A DNA stretch of 27,549 nt from JAZSNA01 sp045536135. GTDB taxonomy: Bacteria; Pseudomonadota; Alphaproteobacteria; CAAHEQ01; UBA3637. The notes under the pieces were generated by a model. It was not told where the DNA came from. It searched no databases and was given only the letters and a program-made list of their open reading frames with translations. The position numbers were made by a program, and so were the translations under genes. The stretch is from positions 1 through 27,549 of the forward strand of contig JAZSNA010000022.1 in NCBI GenBank assembly GCA_045536135.1. Direction: 5' to 3'. Below are positions 7,990-17,181 of the stretch, in pieces; position 1 is the first letter of the stretch, and the number at the start of each line of letters is the position of its first letter.

Positions 7990-9024
7990 ATGATTGATAA
8001 AGAAAAAGCTTTGGGTGTCGCTTTGTCCCAAATTGAAAAAAATTTCGGCAAGGGGGCAATTATGCGTTTGGGACAAACCGAAAATGCAATGGAAATTGCG
8101 GCGATTTCTTCCGGTTCTTTGGGATTGGATTTGGCTTTGGGTATCGGTGGCTTCCCACGGGGGCGGATTATTGAAATATATGGTCCCGAAAGTTCCGGTA
8201 AAACAACTTTGGCTTTGCATGTGGTGGCCGAGGCTCAAAAAAACGGGGGAACTTGTGCCTATATTGATGCTGAAAATGCGCTTGACCCATCCTATGCCGG
8301 AAAATTGGGGGTAGATGTCGAACATTTGTTGATTTCTCAACCCGATACAGGGGAACAGGCGTTGGAAATTGCCGATACTTTAATTCGATCCGGCGGGGTC
8401 GATGTTTTGGTTATTGACTCTGTGGCGGCTTTGGTGCCAAAAGCCGAAATAGAAGGGGATATGGGTGATTCTCATATGGGACTTCAAGCTCGGTTGATGT
8501 CTCAGGCGTTAAGAAAAATTACAGCCTCTATTGCCCGTTCAAATACATTGGTTATATTTATCAATCAGATTCGGATGAAAATCGGGGTAATGTTCGGTAA
8601 TCCGGAAACAACAACTGGTGGAAATGCTTTGAAGTTTTATGCTTCTGTTCGGGTGGATATTCGACGAGTGGGCGCCATAAAATCCGGTGAAGATACAATC
8701 GGTTCGCAAACACGGGTGAAGGTTGTCAAGAATAAAGTTGCTCCGCCTTTCAAAACTGTTGATTTTGATATTATTTATGGCGAAGGGATTTCAAAAACCG
8801 GAGAGTTGATTGATCTTGCCGTTAAGGCCGGTATTATGGAAAAAGCAGGATCTTGGTTTTCTTATAATGGTGCTAAATTGGGCCAAGGCAAGGAAACGGT
8901 TCGTTCTTTATTGAAAGAAAATAAAGAATTAGCAAATGAAATTGAAAATAAAATTCGACAAAGTGCCGGATTGTTGTCTCAAAAGATGATTACTTTGGAT
9001 AATGATGTCGAAGTTGACGCATAA
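7990..9024 (+). CDS. recA: RecA recombinase
   Basis: 344 residues, close to the normal RecA length. RecA forms ATP-dependent filaments on single-stranded DNA for strand exchange, repair and SOS co-protease activity. The protein opens with the typical Lys/Glu-rich helix and GKGAIMRLG. Walker A is GPESSGKTT at residues 65-73; later come the LVIDSVAALVPKAEIEGD (Walker B) and NQIRMKIGVMFGNPETTTGGNALKFYASVR (L2) regions, all intact (shown here only as landmarks). The start is set by AGGAGA a few bases before ATG 7990. It stands alone on the + strand, divergent from the sensor kinase and convergent with polA through a shared hairpin terminator. The usual upstream SOS operator of alphaproteobacteria is not visible. 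Confidence 0.98.
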   Translation: MIDKEKALGVALSQIEKNFGKGAIMRLGQTENAMEIAAISSGSLGLDLALGIGGFPRGRIIEIYGPESSGKTTLALHVVAEAQKNGGTCAYIDAENALDPSYAGKLGVDVEHLLISQPDTGEQALEIADTLIRSGGVDVLVIDSVAALVPKAEIEGDMGDSHMGLQARLMSQALRKITASIARSNTLVIFINQIRMKIGVMFGNPETTTGGNALKFYASVRVDIRRVGAIKSGEDTIGSQTRVKVVKNKVAPPFKTVDFDIIYGEGISKTGELIDLAVKAGIMEKAGSWFSYNGAKLGQGKETVRSLLKENKELANEIENKIRQSAGLLSQKMITLDNDVEVDA

Positions 9025-9038
9025 AGTCAGTCAATTTT

Positions 9039-9071
9039 AAAAAACGGGGAAATTTAGTTTCCCCGTTTTTT
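9039..9071. terminator. Bidirectional terminator between recA and polA
   Basis: AAAACGGGGAAA and TTTCCCCGTTTT form a 12-bp stem with loop TTTAG, flanked by A's on the left and T's on the right, so it works in both directions. The polA stop codon (9070-9072) is at its edge. Confidence 0.9.
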
Positions 9072-11742
9072 AATGAGCCTGATTTAAATTGTCGCCTATC
9101 CCGATATCGACTTTCAGTGGAACAGATAATTTTAATACACTTTCCATGGTTTCTTTGATAAGTGGCGTGATGGTATCGATTTCTTTTCGGGGGACTAAAA
9201 AGACAAGTTCATCGTGAATTTGTAAAATCATTTTTGTTTGATAAGATTTTAATTTTTCATCGATTTCTATCATGGCTTTTTTAATTAAATCGGCAGCACC
9301 TCCCTGTATCGGGGCATTGATTGCACTTCGAGAAGCAAAGCTTTGAGTCATTGTGTTGTTAAAGCCTTCAATAAAACATTTACGTTTCATCGGTGTTAAA
9401 ACAAAACCCATCTTTTTCGCAAAATCAATTGTTTTATCCATATAGGTTTTGATTTGCGGATATTTTTCAAAGTAAGAATCGATATATTGACGGGCTTCTT
9501 TGCGGGAAATACCCAAATTTTCAGCTAAACCAAACGCACTTTGTCCATAGATGATGCCAAAGTTGATGCTTTTTGCCCGTCTGCGCCATTGGGGTGTTAT
9601 GTCTTGCAACGGGATATTAAAAACCTCGCTGGCGGTGATGGCATGGATGTCTTGTTCGTTGATGAATGAAGATTTTAATGATGGAACGGCGGCAATTTCT
9701 GCCAACAGGCGAAGTTCAATTTGTGAATAATCGGCTGATAAAAAAACATAATCGTGCGGAGCAATAAAACAGCTTCTGATTTGTCGGCCGGCCTCGTCCC
9801 GTATCGGAATGTTTTGAAGATTCGGATCAGAAGAGGATAATCGTCCGGTATTGGTTGTTGTTTGATGATAGGTTGTGTGTATTTTGTTATTGATTGTTGA
9901 ATCAATTAATGATTGGATATAGGTTGTTTTTAATTTAATTAATGTCCGATGAGATAAAATATCCCCGATAATCGGATAATCCCGAGATAATTTTTTTAAT
10001 GTATCAACATCCGTTATATAGGCACCTGTTTTTTTGCTTTTTTTTCCGCCTGGAATTTGAAGTGTTTCAAACAGAATTTCACCGACTTGCATCGGCGAAT
10101 TGATGTTGAATATTTTTCCGGCTTGTTGATAGATTTTTTGAGATATTTTTTTGATTTCGTCATCAAAATAAAGGTTTAGATTTTGTAACTTTTGTTTGTC
10201 AACCGTTATTCCTTCTTTTTCCATTTTATATAAAACAGGCAATAAGGGTTTATCCAACTGATTGTAAATTTCTTCGTTTAAGGCTTTTTTTAAAATCGGA
10301 TAAAGTTGGTAAATGGTTGTGATACGGGATTGAGCATATTCGGATATGGATTGAATCTTAATTAAAGATATTTTTTGACCCGATATGATGTCTTCATGGA
10401 TGGGATTATTACCCAACAGATTTGACGATAACGCCGGAAGTGATAAATCCGGATTTTTATTTTGGCTGTTATAGGCCATAATTAGTAAATCATCAAAGTT
10501 TTTTGTGTCAATATCGATTGAAAAAGTATTATGAAACAGATGGCAAATATGTTTATAATCATAAGCGATTTTTTTGATTTTTGGATCTGTTAAAATCGGG
10601 ATAAGATATTTTTGTATATTTACCGGATGAATTTGTTCCGTTAAAATCGAATGACCGAATAAATCTGCCGTCTCTGATGTATGAAAAATCGGAATATATG
10701 CAGATGAATCGTCGGTGAGCAGACTCAGACCGATGATTTTGGTTTTGAGAGGATGAAGGTCTTCATAAATAACATCGAGAAATAATTTATCTTTTATTTT
10801 TCGGGTCAATGAAATGAAATCTTTTTCTTGTCTGATGATTTTAAACGGCGTTAATTTTGTTTTATTTTTTTGGATGTGTTGAATTTGATCCGATACAAAA
10901 TGCGGAATTTTCTTTTGAAGACTGTCGAAACCCATTCGAGATAAAAATGATGATATTTTATTGGTGGACGGATGAATTTGACAAAAATCACATAACGGCG
11001 GCAAATCCGGTATATTTTGACATAGACTGACCAGTTTTAATGATAAGAAGGCTTGTTCTTTTTGTTCTGATAATAAATCGTGAGTTCGACCCGTTATTTT
11101 ATCCAGTTGATTATAGATTTCATTTAAGTGTCCGTAGGTGTTGACTAAATTGGAAGCACCTTTGGGACCAATGCCTTTGACACCGGGAATGTTATCCGAT
11201 GAATCGCCCATTAAAGCTTGCACATCCGTGATATAGTTAGGAGATACGCCGAATTTTTTTAAAATATCCGAGTTGGTTAAAACCTTCTTTTTCATCGGAT
11301 CATAAATATTGACATTTTCTTTGGCCAATTGCATTAAATCTTTATCAGCCGAAATGATTAAAACATTGTCGCCTTGCTCGGTAATTTGTCGGGTATAGGC
11401 GGCGATGATGTCGTCGGCTTCAAATCCCTCTTTTTCAACGCTTTTGATGTTAAAGGCATCCACAGCTTGACGTATCAAGGGAAATTGGGGTATCAAATCA
11501 GCCGGCGTTTCCACCCGATTTTGTTTATATTGCGGGTATATTTCGCTTCGAAAGTTTTTTTTGCCGGCATCAAATATAACTGCAATACATTCCGATTCAT
11601 TTTGTCGGAGTAGTTGCATCAGCATATTGGTAAAACCGTAAACGGCGTTGACGGGAGTGTTATCCGGAGCCGTTAATGGAGGTATGGCATAAAATGCTCG
11701 ATAGATATATCCCGAACCGTCAATAAGGCAATATGTTTTCAT
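9070..11742 (-). CDS. polA: DNA polymerase I
   Basis: 890 residues. Pol I fills repair gaps and removes Okazaki primers. The N-terminal 5' nuclease spans about 1-285 (DGSGYIYRAFYA; GFEADDIIAAY; DKDLMQL; MGDSSDNIPGVKGIGPKGA). The middle 3'-5' exonuclease-like domain (about 300-495) looks degenerate: the DxE pair reads Asp323-Val-Ile325, and the YxxxD Asp position is Arg473, although an FDDLL Asp remains. The polymerase domain is intact: DYSQIELRLLAEIA (motif A), RRAKSINFGIIYGQSAFGLA (motif B) and QIHDELVF with Asp844 (motif C). The ATG at 11742 overlaps the gcrA stop as ATGA, so polA is last in the DUF2207-like/DUF4139/gcrA/polA operon and depends on translational coupling. It ends in the terminator shared with recA. 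Confidence 0.97.
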   Translation of the reverse strand: MKTYCLIDGSGYIYRAFYAIPPLTAPDNTPVNAVYGFTNMLMQLLRQNESECIAVIFDAGKKNFRSEIYPQYKQNRVETPADLIPQFPLIRQAVDAFNIKSVEKEGFEADDIIAAYTRQITEQGDNVLIISADKDLMQLAKENVNIYDPMKKKVLTNSDILKKFGVSPNYITDVQALMGDSSDNIPGVKGIGPKGASNLVNTYGHLNEIYNQLDKITGRTHDLLSEQKEQAFLSLKLVSLCQNIPDLPPLCDFCQIHPSTNKISSFLSRMGFDSLQKKIPHFVSDQIQHIQKNKTKLTPFKIIRQEKDFISLTRKIKDKLFLDVIYEDLHPLKTKIIGLSLLTDDSSAYIPIFHTSETADLFGHSILTEQIHPVNIQKYLIPILTDPKIKKIAYDYKHICHLFHNTFSIDIDTKNFDDLLIMAYNSQNKNPDLSLPALSSNLLGNNPIHEDIISGQKISLIKIQSISEYAQSRITTIYQLYPILKKALNEEIYNQLDKPLLPVLYKMEKEGITVDKQKLQNLNLYFDDEIKKISQKIYQQAGKIFNINSPMQVGEILFETLQIPGGKKSKKTGAYITDVDTLKKLSRDYPIIGDILSHRTLIKLKTTYIQSLIDSTINNKIHTTYHQTTTNTGRLSSSDPNLQNIPIRDEAGRQIRSCFIAPHDYVFLSADYSQIELRLLAEIAAVPSLKSSFINEQDIHAITASEVFNIPLQDITPQWRRRAKSINFGIIYGQSAFGLAENLGISRKEARQYIDSYFEKYPQIKTYMDKTIDFAKKMGFVLTPMKRKCFIEGFNNTMTQSFASRSAINAPIQGGAADLIKKAMIEIDEKLKSYQTKMILQIHDELVFLVPRKEIDTITPLIKETMESVLKLSVPLKVDIGIGDNLNQAH

Positions 11743-12158
11743 CTGGGTTTATATATGCCGGTATAGGCGATGGCACAATGTTCTTCGCAATACGGCTTTC
11801 CTTCAACTGCCGGCTTCCCACAAAAAGAAAAATCAAGGTCTTGCGGATCGCCATTCGGCCATTTGCATTGGTTTGACTTTAAATCCAGTAAAGATATTCC
11901 GCTTGTTTTTTTGATTTTTTGTATGGTTTCTTTGGGCAGGTTTGCTTGCTTTTCTTTTTGAATTTTCTTTTCTATAATGACTTTGCTTTGAATGCGTCCG
12001 GGTTTAATCGGACTGGGACGACCCTTTAATCCCAAACGATGTGCTTTGCCGACAACCGCATTTTTTGTCATTCCGATACTTTTACCGATTTCAACGGTTG
12101 TTAAGCCTTTTTTCCATAATTTTTTTAATTCTTCGATTAAAGTTGGTGTCCAACCCAT
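11739..12158 (-). CDS. gcrA: GcrA cell-cycle regulator
   Basis: 139 residues. GcrA is an alphaproteobacterial factor that binds RNA polymerase sigma70 and activates promoters, often at methylated GANTC sites. The N-terminus MGWTPTLIEELKKLWKKGLT leads into a helix-turn-helix (EIGKSIGMTKNAVVGKAHRLGL) and the conserved GRPSPI turn. The C-terminal sigma-binding part has CKWPNGDP...FCGKPAVEGKPYCEEHCAIAY, with a Cys/His cluster. The start is fixed by GGAGG just upstream, lying inside the end of the DUF4139 gene. The stop overlaps the polA ATG, so a cell-cycle regulator and Pol I are translated from one message here. This gene is one of the strongest taxonomic markers in the window. Confidence 0.95.
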   Translation of the reverse strand: MGWTPTLIEELKKLWKKGLTTVEIGKSIGMTKNAVVGKAHRLGLKGRPSPIKPGRIQSKVIIEKKIQKEKQANLPKETIQKIKKTSGISLLDLKSNQCKWPNGDPQDLDFSFCGKPAVEGKPYCEEHCAIAYTGIYKPR

Positions 12159-12160
12159 GA

Positions 12161-13615
12161 TTATTCCTCCAAAAATATAGTTTCTGTTAATTTACCTTTT
12201 CTGTAAACAAGCTGCTTTGAAATTTTGATTGAAAAGGAGAGTGTTTCTTCTGTATTCGCCTTTAAATCCATATCCCAATAAACTTTGTTGGCGGATTCCT
12301 TTATACCGACTTGTGATTGATTTGTCAATTGATATCCGGTCGGCATATATTTATAAAAGCGTAAATTTTGGTTTTCAGATGATGTGTTTTTGAATTTAAA
12401 TTCGTATGTTTCCGTATAGCTTTGGGTTATTATTTTATCTCCGGAAGTTTGAAATGTTTCAATTTCCGGTGCTTTTTTATAATCGGTTCTTTTCCCACTG
12501 ACTAATAAATCAAAATTATCGCCGATTGTCAGGTCAACAGTTTGACCAAGGGCGGTATCGGAAAGATTTTGTGAACCCAAAAATACAAAATGACCATCAG
12601 ATGATTTAGAATAAAAACGAATCTTACCCTTGGGCAGAATAAAGCCTAAACCATCCGATTTTTCATTCTTAAATGAAATAATATGGGTTGGATTTTGATT
12701 TTTAAATTGATTAACATATTCGCCGGCAGTATAAACATTCTTTCGGGTATAGGCAACAGATTTGGTCGGGAAAAATGAAACTTGTTTGCTTTGTTTGGGT
12801 TGAAGTGTGATTTTTTTATCCAGTTCAAATAGATGATAACCCGAAACAGATTCTTCGGATATGGATGATGTGGCCATGTCGTTCATTGCCGTCGTTCGGA
12901 AAGAGGCATATTCTCGAACGGGAATGGATGATTCGTCAAAATTAACCTGACCGGCCAGAACGGAAATTTGAGCATTATTAAATAGTGTGTCGGTGTTGTT
13001 ATTGATGGTGATTAATGCACTTAAATCCATCCGATCCGATAAATAGGCAATATAATCCGTATTCCAAGAAATATCGTGGGTCAGGTATGTTAATGATACG
13101 GTATCGGTGGTATCGGCGGTTGATGTCGCGGTAATTTGTAAAGTCGGATGGGCGTATAGGTTATCGGGTAAATGATTAAAAATAACCCGTCCCGGATAGC
13201 TTGTTTCGATGCTTTGTCCGATTTTTAAAACCGGTTGTGCCGAGGTATAAGATAAAAGAGTCGCCGATTGCGTTTCAACTTTCCCCGTCAGCGGATGAAT
13301 GTATTCAACCGTTACTGTTTTTCCGATATTTTCCTTAAACAGATTGTCTTTATTGAGTATGTTTGAATTAAAATTTTGTTCGATGACGTTTAAATGAGAA
13401 CCTTGAAGTAAAACGCTGGTCGGAATAAGGTTGTCGGAAATTCCGTTAAATGTCAAATGGTTTAACCCTTTTTGAAGCGGAATTTGTCGGACATCCGTCA
13501 CCAAGGCATAATTTTGGTTGTAAATAACCATGCTTAAATCTTTTTGATGGGTGGTCTCTATTGTCGCAGAAGAAATTGGACCGGCGAATACAAAGAACAG
13601 TAAGAACTTTTTCAT
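12161..13615 (-). CDS. Exported DUF4139 domain protein
   Basis: 484 residues with a signal peptide (about 1-17, cleavage near ISSA). The mature protein begins with a VIYNQNYALVTDVRQIPLQKG-type strand region (landmarks: YNQNYALV, GLNHLTFNGIS, VIEQNF), followed by 'SLTYLTHDISWNTDYIAYL' around the middle. These are the landmarks of DUF4139/mucoidy-inhibitor-A-like proteins, envelope proteins of unknown biochemical role. No C-terminal membrane anchor is visible. It starts 3 bases after the stop of a DUF2207-like membrane protein, with GGAGG inside that gene's end, and is followed 2 bases later by gcrA. The two envelope proteins probably act together; why they share a message with gcrA and polA is not evident. 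Confidence 0.8.
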   Translation of the reverse strand: MKKFLLFFVFAGPISSATIETTHQKDLSMVIYNQNYALVTDVRQIPLQKGLNHLTFNGISDNLIPTSVLLQGSHLNVIEQNFNSNILNKDNLFKENIGKTVTVEYIHPLTGKVETQSATLLSYTSAQPVLKIGQSIETSYPGRVIFNHLPDNLYAHPTLQITATSTADTTDTVSLTYLTHDISWNTDYIAYLSDRMDLSALITINNNTDTLFNNAQISVLAGQVNFDESSIPVREYASFRTTAMNDMATSSISEESVSGYHLFELDKKITLQPKQSKQVSFFPTKSVAYTRKNVYTAGEYVNQFKNQNPTHIISFKNEKSDGLGFILPKGKIRFYSKSSDGHFVFLGSQNLSDTALGQTVDLTIGDNFDLLVSGKRTDYKKAPEIETFQTSGDKIITQSYTETYEFKFKNTSSENQNLRFYKYMPTGYQLTNQSQVGIKESANKVYWDMDLKANTEETLSFSIKISKQLVYRKGKLTETIFLEE

Positions 13616-13618
13616 GGG

Positions 13619-15103
13619 TTAAGCCTCCATTTGTGAAAGAATATTGTTAATCAATGTGATGTCTTGATTTTTTTTGCTTTGATATAAATCCATCGCAATT
13701 AAATACGGGGTGTATTTGGGCAAAATATTTTTCCGAATCGTCATAACACTTAAAACCGATAAATATAATCTTTGAACGGAGTTTAAGATATGGGCGAATA
13801 TAAAAAACAGAAAATAACCCAAAACAATCGCAAATAATCCGCTGATGTATAAAAGACGAATTTGTTCGACATCAATAGATAATGATTTAAATAATAAAAC
13901 AGATAAAAGAACAACTATCGGACCGAATAATAATTCCTTTATAACGGATTTCAGCTGGATTAAAAATAATACAGATGGTATTTCAAATTTAAGTTTTTTG
14001 ACAAGGATTGATGTCGGAATATCCGAAATTCGGATTGTCTCTTTTTTAAAGAGTTCTTCGAAAACAATTTTTTCAAAAAAGGACAGATTTTTTTGAGATG
14101 TTGTTTTTTTCAATTGGTTATTTTTAACAATTGAAACATATCCCTTTTGATACAAAGAATAAATCAAAGCACATATGGAATATTTATCAACTTTATTCAA
14201 AATAAGGTATCGGGATAAAACCGGATTCATTGTGAACGAATAACCTTTTTTGAAAATATTTTGAGAATAGAAACGGTTGAAAAAATAACCGGAAAAAATA
14301 TAATATAAAAGGATGATGCTCAAAATAAAAATATTTATCCAAAACAGATTGGATTGAGTTAATTTTGATGTGTATTTTTGTTTGACGGATAATTGAATAT
14401 CAACTTTGGGTGGGATATAGCCTTTGCCTTTAAAATAAAGAATACCACCGTCCCCAAACGCCCAATCCATGACTTGCTTGTCAATCGGATTATCCGATGA
14501 TGAAAATGTTATCCCCTGTATCTGTTCCGGATGAGCGGGGCGGATAACACCGTTAAAACGTTCTGTAATATAAGGAACATTTAACAGCAGCGGAATTTCA
14601 TTTAAGCCGTCGGAAATATAGGAATAGGAAAGTTCATAAAATCCAACCTCATCATTATCGGAAAAAAATCGGATGGTGTTATTTTGAGCCTGGACCGGTA
14701 TTGAATTCTTTTGCGCTTCCAAAAAGGTGGTTTTAACTTCGGATGATTGGGGCAGATTGATTGTGAAATAATCATTTGGTTTTATTCGAACAAAGCCGAT
14801 TTTCTGTTGAACCAGTTTTTTATTATCCGAAAGAATGGAAATTGTGCTGGTAATATACGGAATATGTTTCACAAAAGGAATGGATAATTTTTCACCGGAA
14901 GGCGATATAATTGTAATTCTTTCAAATTCTTTTGATTTTGTCTGTGTCGGAATGGATTGGTTCGCAAAAACAAATAAAGATTGACCGCTCCATTCTTGCG
15001 GAGGCAATTCTGTCGGTTGGTATGATGATTTGGATAAAAGCTCCAAATCTTGGGCGTTGAGTTGAAACGTCAGACATAAAAACAGAAGAATTATTTTTTT
15101 CAT
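13619..15103 (-). CDS. DUF2207-like membrane protein
   Basis: 494 residues. A signal peptide (about 1-17, MKKIILLFLCLTFQLNA) leads a beta-rich external domain to about residue 250. A membrane helix follows (FWINIFILSIILLYYIFSGYF), then a cytosolic part with a winged-helix-like segment (LNKVDKYSICALIYSLYQKGYVSI), two more hydrophobic helices around 390-440, and a soluble tail. This order (exported beta domain, helix, 'a-L-xx-L-xx-kGyv' cytosolic domain, C-terminal helices) matches DUF2207 proteins of unknown function. The family call is by architecture. It is first in the operon with DUF4139, gcrA and polA. Its ATG has no Shine-Dalgarno and sits 6 bases after a -10 box. Confidence 0.6.
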   Translation of the reverse strand: MKKIILLFLCLTFQLNAQDLELLSKSSYQPTELPPQEWSGQSLFVFANQSIPTQTKSKEFERITIISPSGEKLSIPFVKHIPYITSTISILSDNKKLVQQKIGFVRIKPNDYFTINLPQSSEVKTTFLEAQKNSIPVQAQNNTIRFFSDNDEVGFYELSYSYISDGLNEIPLLLNVPYITERFNGVIRPAHPEQIQGITFSSSDNPIDKQVMDWAFGDGGILYFKGKGYIPPKVDIQLSVKQKYTSKLTQSNLFWINIFILSIILLYYIFSGYFFNRFYSQNIFKKGYSFTMNPVLSRYLILNKVDKYSICALIYSLYQKGYVSIVKNNQLKKTTSQKNLSFFEKIVFEELFKKETIRISDIPTSILVKKLKFEIPSVLFLIQLKSVIKELLFGPIVVLLSVLLFKSLSIDVEQIRLLYISGLFAIVLGYFLFFIFAHILNSVQRLYLSVLSVMTIRKNILPKYTPYLIAMDLYQSKKNQDITLINNILSQMEA

Positions 15104-15109
15104 ATTGTT

Positions 15110-15138
15110 ATGATATGTTTTTTTACATTAAATTTCAA
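15110..15138 (-). promoter_or_regulatory. Leaderless promoter of the DUF2207-like/DUF4139/gcrA/polA operon
   Basis: On the minus strand: TTGAAA (15133-15138), exactly 17 bases, TATCAT (15110-15115), 6 bases, then the ATG at 15103. It fills the 38-base gap after kdsB. Transcription would begin at or next to the A of the ATG, and no ribosome site precedes it. Confidence 0.65.
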
Positions 15139-15141
15139 CTT

Positions 15142-15900
15142 TTATTTAATATATTTTTGTGCCAATTCCAATTCTTCTGGCGTATTGATGTCGGCAGGTG
15201 CATCTTCTATCAACTTGATACTGTCCACAACTTTGGTGTAAATAGTCATTCCGTTTTCAAGAGCGCGTAATTGTTCCAATTTTTCACTTTGTTCCAAAAT
15301 GCCGACCGGAAGAGAGACAAAACGAGACAACGCTTTGGCCGAATAGACATAAATCCCGATGTGCCAAATGGCTTGTCGGGGAATACCGTTTCCGTCCCGA
15401 TCATAAGGAATGGGCGAACGGGAAAAATAAACGGCTCGGTTATCTGCTGACAGAGCTATTTTAACCATTGCTGGATTTAAAATGTCTTCACTTCGGGTAA
15501 TCGGCATGCCGACCGTGACGATATCGGCTTTGGTTTTTTCCAAAATGTCAATTAATTCCAAATCCAGTGTCGGATTGACATTGATACCGTCGCCTTGAAA
15601 ATTGACAACAATGTCATATTTTTCTCCTGTCGGATCAATTTGATTTAAGGCAGATGCAATCCGATCCGTTCCGGAGGGCAAAGAGGCATCCGTTAAAATG
15701 CTTTTGGCACCGAATGTGTCGGCAATATCTATAATTTCTTGATCTCCGGACGCAATGTAGACATCTTCTTTGGGATGAACTTTAATGGCATGTTCATAGA
15801 CATGTTGAATTAACGGCTTTCCGTTAATTATCGCCAAAGGCTTATTCGGAAGGCGGGTCGATTTCAGACGAGTGGGAATTAAAACGGCTACTTTTGACAT
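15142..15900 (-). CDS. kdsB: CMP-Kdo synthetase (3-deoxy-manno-octulosonate cytidylyltransferase)
   Basis: 252 residues, normal family length. The enzyme activates Kdo with CTP to CMP-Kdo for the lipopolysaccharide inner core, in the cytosol. The nucleotide-binding start VAVLIPTRLKSTRLPNKPL, the VNFQGDGINVNP segment (in place of the usual VQGDEP), and YFSRSPIPYDRDGNG with HIGIYVYSAKAL are all family landmarks. The start at ATG 15900 has AAGGA upstream and overlaps the HIT-family gene by 13 bases, so it is translationally coupled. It is the last gene of the HAD/HIT/kdsB operon; the leaderless promoter of the next operon starts right after its stop. Confidence 0.93.
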   Translation of the reverse strand: MSKVAVLIPTRLKSTRLPNKPLAIINGKPLIQHVYEHAIKVHPKEDVYIASGDQEIIDIADTFGAKSILTDASLPSGTDRIASALNQIDPTGEKYDIVVNFQGDGINVNPTLDLELIDILEKTKADIVTVGMPITRSEDILNPAMVKIALSADNRAVYFSRSPIPYDRDGNGIPRQAIWHIGIYVYSAKALSRFVSLPVGILEQSEKLEQLRALENGMTIYTKVVDSIKLIEDAPADINTPEELELAQKYIK

Positions 15901-16298
15901 GATAAAATCCTTTCTTTTATTGTTTTTATGAGTTGTTGTTTTTTTTCGGTCGGATAAGGGACGGTTTCTTCACCCCAAACAACACCCGGCCAAGCTTTAT
16001 CCGTTTGGCGGCGACAGATGATATGGACATGGAGTTGGGGCGTCATATTTCCGATCATGGCGACATTGGTTTGATCGGGTGTAAATAAATCATTCATTAT
16101 TTTTTCACAAAGTTCTATTTCATTCATTAAATTTATTCGTTCTTCATGAGTTAAATCAAGCATATTCCGAACATTGTTTTTACGGGGAACCAAAAAAATC
16201 CAAGGATAATTTTGATTATCTTCAAATAAAACTTTGCAAAAAGGTAAATCACAAATATAGTCTTTTTTTTCCAGAGCCGAATGTAATTTAAAATCCAT
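15888..16298 (-). CDS. HIT-domain protein
   Basis: 136 residues. The histidine-triad region reads MTPQLHVHIICRR, so the first His of the HxHxH triad is Gln, as in a common proteobacterial subgroup whose signature continues 'AWPG.VWG' (here KAWPGVVWG). HIT proteins are nucleotide hydrolases or transferases; the substrate of this subgroup is not established. The N-terminal half has the usual strand pair with PWIFLVPRKNNVRNMLDL. The start is ATG 16298 with AAGGA inside the end of the HAD gene 3 bases upstream. Co-transcription with kdsB does not by itself reveal the substrate. Confidence 0.85.
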   Translation of the reverse strand: MDFKLHSALEKKDYICDLPFCKVLFEDNQNYPWIFLVPRKNNVRNMLDLTHEERINLMNEIELCEKIMNDLFTPDQTNVAMIGNMTPQLHVHIICRRQTDKAWPGVVWGEETVPYPTEKKQQLIKTIKERILSCQK

Positions 16299-16301
16299 CT
16301 T

Positions 16302-17147
16302 TTATATCCTTTCCAGTAAAAATGTCGGAATTGCTTTTTCATCTAATATGATATCATTCAGACTATCGCCCTTTGAAAGACGAGTTGCGCAAATCCCTTG
16401 TTTCGTTAATAAAACCGAATCTATTTGTGCGATGTTCGCCCCCAGAATATCCGTTCGGACTGTGTCGCCGATCATGACGCACTTTTCTTTGTTAAAGCCT
16501 TGCAGAGCATAATTGAAAAAGTGAACATTCGGTTTGCCGAACCAATAAACTTTTCCACCGTGGTCTTCATACCATTTGGCGATAAAACCTTGACGGATGT
16601 ATTTAAAATCCCCTTGTAATGCATAATAATCCGGATTGGCACAAACCATCGGCAAATTTTTATTCCTGATTTTTTCCAAATCGGATAAGAATGGTTCAAT
16701 ATCTGTCCTTTTTTGACCATTGATATCGGGTATTCCCAAAAAAATCAGATCGGATTCTGTCAGGTTTTCGGTTTTGTATTTTTGAATTGCATTTAACAAC
16801 GGGGGAGGGTTGGGAACACCCAAAATATAAAAACGACTTTGATCCGAAAAGGTTTTTTCATACCATCCGTTATTTAATTCGTGATGCAGAAAACCGCCGG
16901 ATGTCAATAAATGATCGTAATGGATTGTTTTTTTGATATTAAATCTTTCCCATTTTTTAATCATTTCAATCGGCATACTTGTTGAATTGGACAGTATCAG
17001 AACCGTTTTGTTCATTTGTTTTAATTGACGCAACAATGGATCCACATGGTCATAAAAACCATTTCCGTCCCAAAGAACACCGAAAACATCAAAGATGAAA
17101 ATATCTTTGTCTTTTGTCAGGTCTAGTAAAGATGATATATTCTCCAT
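16302..17147 (-). CDS. HAD-superfamily class IIA hydrolase (TIGR01459-like)
   Basis: 281 residues. HAD motif I is FIFDVFGVLWDG: the nucleophile Asp is present, but the second Asp of DxD is Phe, the position being aromatic (DVWG) in the TIGR01459 group. Motif II is LILSNSTSMP, motif III is in WFGKPNVHFFNYAL, and motif IV is MIGDTVRTDILGAN. The large class IIA cap lies between motifs II and III. The likely reaction is phosphoester hydrolysis of a small metabolite; the substrate is unknown. It is first in the operon with the HIT protein and kdsB. The ATG has no Shine-Dalgarno and follows a TATAAT by 6 bases, so it is probably translated from a leaderless mRNA. Confidence 0.85.
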   Translation of the reverse strand: MENISSLLDLTKDKDIFIFDVFGVLWDGNGFYDHVDPLLRQLKQMNKTVLILSNSTSMPIEMIKKWERFNIKKTIHYDHLLTSGGFLHHELNNGWYEKTFSDQSRFYILGVPNPPPLLNAIQKYKTENLTESDLIFLGIPDINGQKRTDIEPFLSDLEKIRNKNLPMVCANPDYYALQGDFKYIRQGFIAKWYEDHGGKVYWFGKPNVHFFNYALQGFNKEKCVMIGDTVRTDILGANIAQIDSVLLTKQGICATRLSKGDSLNDIILDEKAIPTFLLERI

Positions 17148-17153
17148 AAAGGA

Positions 17154-17181
17154 ATTATATCAAAAAAATAAAAAAAGTCTA
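17154..17181 (-). promoter_or_regulatory. Leaderless promoter of the HAD/HIT/kdsB operon
   Basis: Minus strand: TAGACT (17176-17181), 16-base spacer, perfect TATAAT (17154-17159), then 6 bases to the ATG at 17147. Its -35 box directly abuts the -35 of the opposite promoter. Confidence 0.6.

Noticed and set aside
7889..8059. Longer start for the sensor kinase
   Set aside because: It would run into recA coding sequence; ATG 7888 has GGAGAAG upstream and begins at the membrane helix.
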